Notes under the pieces: model-generated | What the model was told of the DNA's origin: nothing | Databases searched by the model: none | What the model saw: the letters and a program-made list of their open reading frames with translations, nothing else | In this document: positions 60,866 to 64,000 of the stretch, one piece after another | Layout of the letters: every line of letters starts with the position of its first letter | Position numbering within the stretch: the stretch's first letter is position 1 | Assembly: GCF_016919175.1 (NCBI RefSeq) | Contig: NZ_JAFFPU010000044.1 | Coordinates: forward strand, 151,501 to 215,500 | From: Leptospira ainlahdjerensis | GTDB taxonomy: Bacteria; Spirochaetota; Leptospiria; Leptospirales; Leptospiraceae | Reading direction: 5' to 3' | Length of the DNA: 64,000 bases | Program-made: the position numbers and the translations under genes

Positions 60866-62464
60866 ATGCTTTCTCGATTTCATGATGTTCCTTTGGATCG
60901 CGATCTCGACCCTCGAACCTACAGTTATGCGTTGTATAACTTCGAAGGAGATCTTCTCTATTCGGATGCAGATTACGATTCCCTTCGGAAGTTGGATTCA
61001 AAGTTGCAACGAGCGATCGAAAGATTTTTGGAATATGGAAATCTCTATGCACACGGAGCCGGGATTCGAAAAGTTAGGAGGGAACGTCGGATCCAATTGA
61101 TCGTTCGTTCGGCTTTGGATCGAGTTTACAAGGTTAATTTTGAAATCAATTCTAAGAGTAAGGTAGTTTTGGTCCATATTGAGTCTACGACACAGGCCTC
61201 GATCAATTCCGAAAAAAGCCGACTTCAGAGATTTCGTTCTCTGAGAAACAATTTACTCCGTTCTCTCAAATTGCAGAGTACCTATTTTTATCTCGTAAAT
61301 ATCGAAATTTACAATCATCCCTTTTTGCATCAATTTGAGAATCAGATCTATGAGGCCGTTTTTTTGGATTTACACGCAGAATTTCTAACGATCACGAATT
61401 CTCAAAATTTAGGCTTTCGAGTTTCGACAAATCAGATTTTCTTTTCCTACCAGATCAATAAGCCAGATGTGGATATCAATTGGATTCCATCGAGTTTGAT
61501 TTCCTATATGAAAAATACGATTCAAGTGGAAGGATATGAATTCCATCTCAAACTTTCTATCGGCGGATATCACACTGCGGAACCGAATGCGGCGCCTCTC
61601 CAGATTCTTCGGGGACTTAGAAACAACTTAAATCAAGTCATCGAATATCCTTTCAGTCGTTATGCGACGGAAAGTCAGAACGATTCTTCTCAGATGATCG
61701 CAACGTATTTGTCCTTGAGAAATTCGGTTCACAAAAAAGAACTTTTTCTTCAGTATCAGCCGATTCTCTCCGCGGATACGAGAACCTTGCATTCTTTGGA
61801 AGCCCTTTCTCGCTGGAATCAAACCGAAAAAGGAATGATCAGCCCCGATATTTTCATTCCTCTTGCAGAAGAATCGGGTTTGATCAGTTCCATCGGATCC
61901 TGGGTGATTCACAAAGCGCTTCGAGATTTTACGGAATTGAAACGGAAGAATCCGTCTTCGAACTTTATTTGTTCGATCAATGTGTCTCCGTTTCAGCTCA
62001 AGAATCCGGAATTTGCGGACAATCTTATATTCTATTTTTCTAACTTAAATCTTCCTCCGCCTTCGGTCATCTTGGAAATTACGGAGAGCCGTTATGAAGA
62101 GACACCTCTGATCATAGAACAAATGTCCATCTTGCGAAAATTCGGTTTTCAAATTGCGATCGATGATTTTGGGGTGGGGAATTCTAACTTTTCAAGGATT
62201 GAAAAGATCGAAAGCGATTACGTAAAATTAGATAAGAGTTTGATCTTGGGGACCGATTCCAATGCGAGCAAAAGGAGTGTTCTCAGGGCGATCTCGCAGG
62301 TTTTACTTTCTCTGGGTAAAAAGACCGTCTTTGAAGGAATCGAAAACACGACCTTGGAAAAAATTGCAATCGATTGCGGCGCAAATTATCTGCAGGGATT
62401 TCTTTATGGGAAACCTTCCAATCTTTACGATCTTCCGTTTCTTACTCTTTCGGATGTGAAGTGA
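60866..62464 (+). CDS. EAL-domain c-di-GMP phosphodiesterase with degenerate GGDEF-like part
   Basis: A 532-residue soluble protein. A unique N terminus (1-110) is followed by a region (about 138-258) that looks like a GGDEF fold in which the active motif is replaced by STNQI (S187-I191), but a SIGGY segment (near 231) remains. The EAL domain (about 290-520) has E312 (LEAL), E404 (EITES), D433-D434 (DDFG), K454 and K457, E490 and Q510, so catalysis is likely. It would degrade c-di-GMP made by 54878-56473. The ribosome site is weak. Confidence 0.88.
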   Translation: MLSRFHDVPLDRDLDPRTYSYALYNFEGDLLYSDADYDSLRKLDSKLQRAIERFLEYGNLYAHGAGIRKVRRERRIQLIVRSALDRVYKVNFEINSKSKVVLVHIESTTQASINSEKSRLQRFRSLRNNLLRSLKLQSTYFYLVNIEIYNHPFLHQFENQIYEAVFLDLHAEFLTITNSQNLGFRVSTNQIFFSYQINKPDVDINWIPSSLISYMKNTIQVEGYEFHLKLSIGGYHTAEPNAAPLQILRGLRNNLNQVIEYPFSRYATESQNDSSQMIATYLSLRNSVHKKELFLQYQPILSADTRTLHSLEALSRWNQTEKGMISPDIFIPLAEESGLISSIGSWVIHKALRDFTELKRKNPSSNFICSINVSPFQLKNPEFADNLIFYFSNLNLPPPSVILEITESRYEETPLIIEQMSILRKFGFQIAIDDFGVGNSNFSRIEKIESDYVKLDKSLILGTDSNASKRSVLRAISQVLLSLGKKTVFEGIENTTLEKIAIDCGANYLQGFLYGKPSNLYDLPFLTLSDVK

Positions 62465-62961
62465 AAAAAATCAGGAATGCAATGGGCAATCTAAAAAGGA
62501 TACTAAAACCGAGAAAAGTATCTGTGAGAGTTCTTCCAGCATTCTCCATTTTGTCATCTTTTGTTTTTTGAGTGATAGTCTTTCCGTTTTAAACGAATTC
62601 CCACGGTTTTCGGTTAGGAGATAAGTTCTCAGTTAAAGTGCCCCATAACGTAGATTTTACGTTAGCCCTTATCGATTTTCGCATATTTTTGTTAGGCGAA
62701 GTAGGAACTCATACAATTTCATTTCCTCTTTGTAAAAGGAAGGGCGCCAATAGTAAAAAAGTGTTCCTTTTATAGAATGCGGCGAACATTCTTCGGAATC
62801 GATCTATTCTATAAGCATCGAGCTTCGGAATGGAAATTCTATGAAATTCCTTCTTCGGCTTATTGTTTGAACAAGACCGCATAACGTGATTTCCAATTTG
62901 ATGATTTAAGAATCATTTCAAAAATTCATTATGGCGGCTTGTGCGAAAGAATATCGATTGA
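62465..62961. other. Intergenic stretch with palindrome motifs
   Basis: It holds TAACGTA-N5-TACGTTA (62646-62664), GTAGGAACTC (62701-62710) and TTCCCACGG (near 62599). No convincing gene was found. Confidence 0.35.
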
Positions 62962-62973
62962 GTGAGGGTGCAA

Positions 62974-63426
62974 ATGCAAGTTAGCAACGAATTTGTTCTA
63001 TTCGATGTGCGAGGAGCTTCCACAAAGACAATGTGGATCAAACTCTCCGGCTCCGTGGACAATCGTTCCATCGTGAACGTTAGAGATGTGATTTTGTCCG
63101 TTTTGGACGATTTTCCAGGAATTTATATTCTGGATCTCAGTCGAATTGAAAACGAGGATTTTCCAAATCTTACAAACTTTCGGAAGATGATCGCCGATTC
63201 AATCCGTATCAATCAAAATTGTATTCTTCTCTCTGAAAGTAGGAAGTTGGAATTGTGGATCGAAAACTATACGATCTTTAACGGAACCTATTTGGCAAAG
63301 AATTCCAAAGAGTTGAATCAACTGATTGAGAAACGGTTGGATCAGAATTTTCTTTTTGCAAATGTTTCTTCCGAAGAACCGGACATTCGTTTGCATTTAG
63401 ACTACTTGATTCAAGACGGTTCTTGA
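62974..63426 (+). CDS. STAS-like protein lacking the phosphorylatable serine motif
   Basis: A 150-residue protein from the ATG at 62974 (GAGGG site; GTG at 62962 and 62968 are alternatives). The strand YILDLSRIENEDFPNLTNFRKM lines up with the STAS motif LDLSEVTHIDSSGLAALI of the neighbouring gene, but the DSSG is replaced by EDFPN. It is probably a STAS paralogue without switching. It is convergent with the STAS gene at 63562, sharing a terminator between them. Confidence 0.6.
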   Translation: MQVSNEFVLFDVRGASTKTMWIKLSGSVDNRSIVNVRDVILSVLDDFPGIYILDLSRIENEDFPNLTNFRKMIADSIRINQNCILLSESRKLELWIENYTIFNGTYLAKNSKELNQLIEKRLDQNFLFANVSSEEPDIRLHLDYLIQDGS

Positions 63427-63510
63427 CCCAAGAAGAGGGTTTTGATTCTTATGTTTTTGAAAATTGAAAAGTCCCGTCCGGATTTGGAATCGACGGGCTT
63501 TGTACGATCC

Positions 63511-63540
63511 ACCTACTGCTCAATCGAGAGTAGGTTTTTT
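63511..63540 (+). terminator. Terminator between the two STAS-like genes
   Basis: ACCTACT (63511-63517) pairs with AGTAGGT (63529-63535), with inner CTC/GAG, then TTTTTT. It ends the plus-strand gene and may act on both. Confidence 0.75.
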
Positions 63541-63561
63541 AGGAAAGAAAGACTTTGAATT

Positions 63562-63960
63562 TTAGTAACTCAAGGTTTTATCGACGGCCGCATCCAAGTC
63601 GATAGTCATCGAGATCAGTTTGTCCAATCGTGTGAGCTCGAAAATTTTCATGATGGAACTCGGAATCGAATAAAGAATCAATCCACCCTTTACCTGTTTC
63701 ATCAATCGTGCCTGTGTGCTGATCAAAGCAGCGAGGCCGGACGAATCGATATGTGTCACTTCGGAAAGATCTAGAAGAAGCAAAGTGTCCCCACCGTCGA
63801 TTCTTTCGGAAAAAACGTCTTTCAATTTTTTTGAGGAGAAAATATTAATTTCTCCTTTTGCCTTTATGACGCTGATATTCGGTTTGAGTATGTGATGTAC
63901 ATGAGAGTTTTTTACGACCTCTACGGAAAGTTCATCTTTCGAGTTGTTGGTTGTTTCCAT
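63562..63960 (-). CDS. STAS-domain anti-sigma-factor antagonist-like protein
   Basis: A 132-residue STAS protein (about 25-125). HIDSSGLAALIS carries S73/S74, the usual site of regulatory serine phosphorylation in SpoIIAA-type antagonists. GEINIFSSKKLKDVF is the leading helix-strand region. A cognate anti-sigma kinase or PP2C phosphatase is not in the window. The ATG at 63960 has a weak ribosome site near the window end. Confidence 0.85.
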   Translation of the reverse strand: METTNNSKDELSVEVVKNSHVHHILKPNISVIKAKGEINIFSSKKLKDVFSERIDGGDTLLLLDLSEVTHIDSSGLAALISTQARLMKQVKGGLILYSIPSSIMKIFELTRLDKLISMTIDLDAAVDKTLSY

Positions 63961-64000
63961 TGTATATTCCTAAAAGCTGATATTTATTTTCATTTCAATT

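Noticed and set aside
1..64000. tRNA and rRNA genes
   Set aside because: I looked through the larger gaps for T-loop and anticodon-stem patterns and found none that fold as a cloverleaf. This was done by eye, so a miss is possible.

Overview
The window looks like part of a Leptospira chromosome. This is inferred, not searched. The evidence is a set of lipoproteins with loose spirochaetal lipoboxes, a DUF1554 lipoprotein (a family found mostly in Leptospira), a FecR-like lipoprotein, several TTG/GTG starts, dense two-component and cyclic-nucleotide signalling, and moderate-to-low GC with AT-rich gaps. I see no rRNA, tRNA, CRISPR array, transposase or phage gene.

Layout. 1-6240: a GFA-family protein, a run of intergenic hairpins, a small exported protein divergent from an AraC regulator, a membrane adenylate cyclase, and a four-gene sulfur operon (persulfide dioxygenase-rhodanese, two half-size YeeE/YedE proteins, TauE/SafE exporter). 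6241-13249: Ig-repeat lipoprotein, small membrane protein, an unrecognised 531-residue protein, and a LysR regulator beside a thioredoxin-reductase-like flavoprotein. 13250-20655: first and second copies of a dispersed repeat (called R1 here), an AraC regulator, thioesterase, DUF4139 protein, TetR regulator, two TetR-type operators and a methyltransferase. 20982-32582: surface lipoproteins (FG-GAP propeller, YVTN-like propeller, CsgG-like, DUF1554), sterol-desaturase-like enzyme, second GFA protein, chemotaxis receptor, Acg-like nitroreductase. 32697-43381: two sensor kinases with a receiver protein, cation/proton antiporter, P-type ATPase, Hsp20. 43635-51166: LytS/LytTR-type pair, Crp/Fnr regulator, hydrolase-like protein, SnoaL-like protein, FecR-like lipoprotein, GH25 muramidase, TPM protein. 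51171-52934: an ArsR-led four-gene operon. 53464-63960: haem-type membrane protein, diguanylate cyclase, two membrane-anchored AraC proteins, a candidate 31-residue peptide gene, an EAL phosphodiesterase, and two STAS-like proteins facing each other.

How genes work together. The sulfur operon fits sulfide/persulfide detoxification: oxidation of persulfide, import or export of sulfur species, and sulfite export. It matches the content of BigR-type operons but has no adjacent BigR-like repressor. The 3' end is rich in c-di-GMP turnover (one GGDEF, one EAL) next to STAS proteins and membrane AraC sensors, which suggests a signalling neighbourhood. The cyclase and the Crp/Fnr factor could form a cAMP circuit, but nothing in the sequence links them directly.

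The least explained features are non-coding. R1 has three copies of about 190-235 bp. R2 has three copies of about 90 bp plus a half copy, with stems that keep pairing while their sequence changes. A wider set of palindromes of the form GTAGGAGTTCCTAC is scattered between genes. A strong terminator at 57049-57092 has no gene upstream of it. Several clean operator palindromes (LysR, TetR, ArsR) give testable regulatory predictions.
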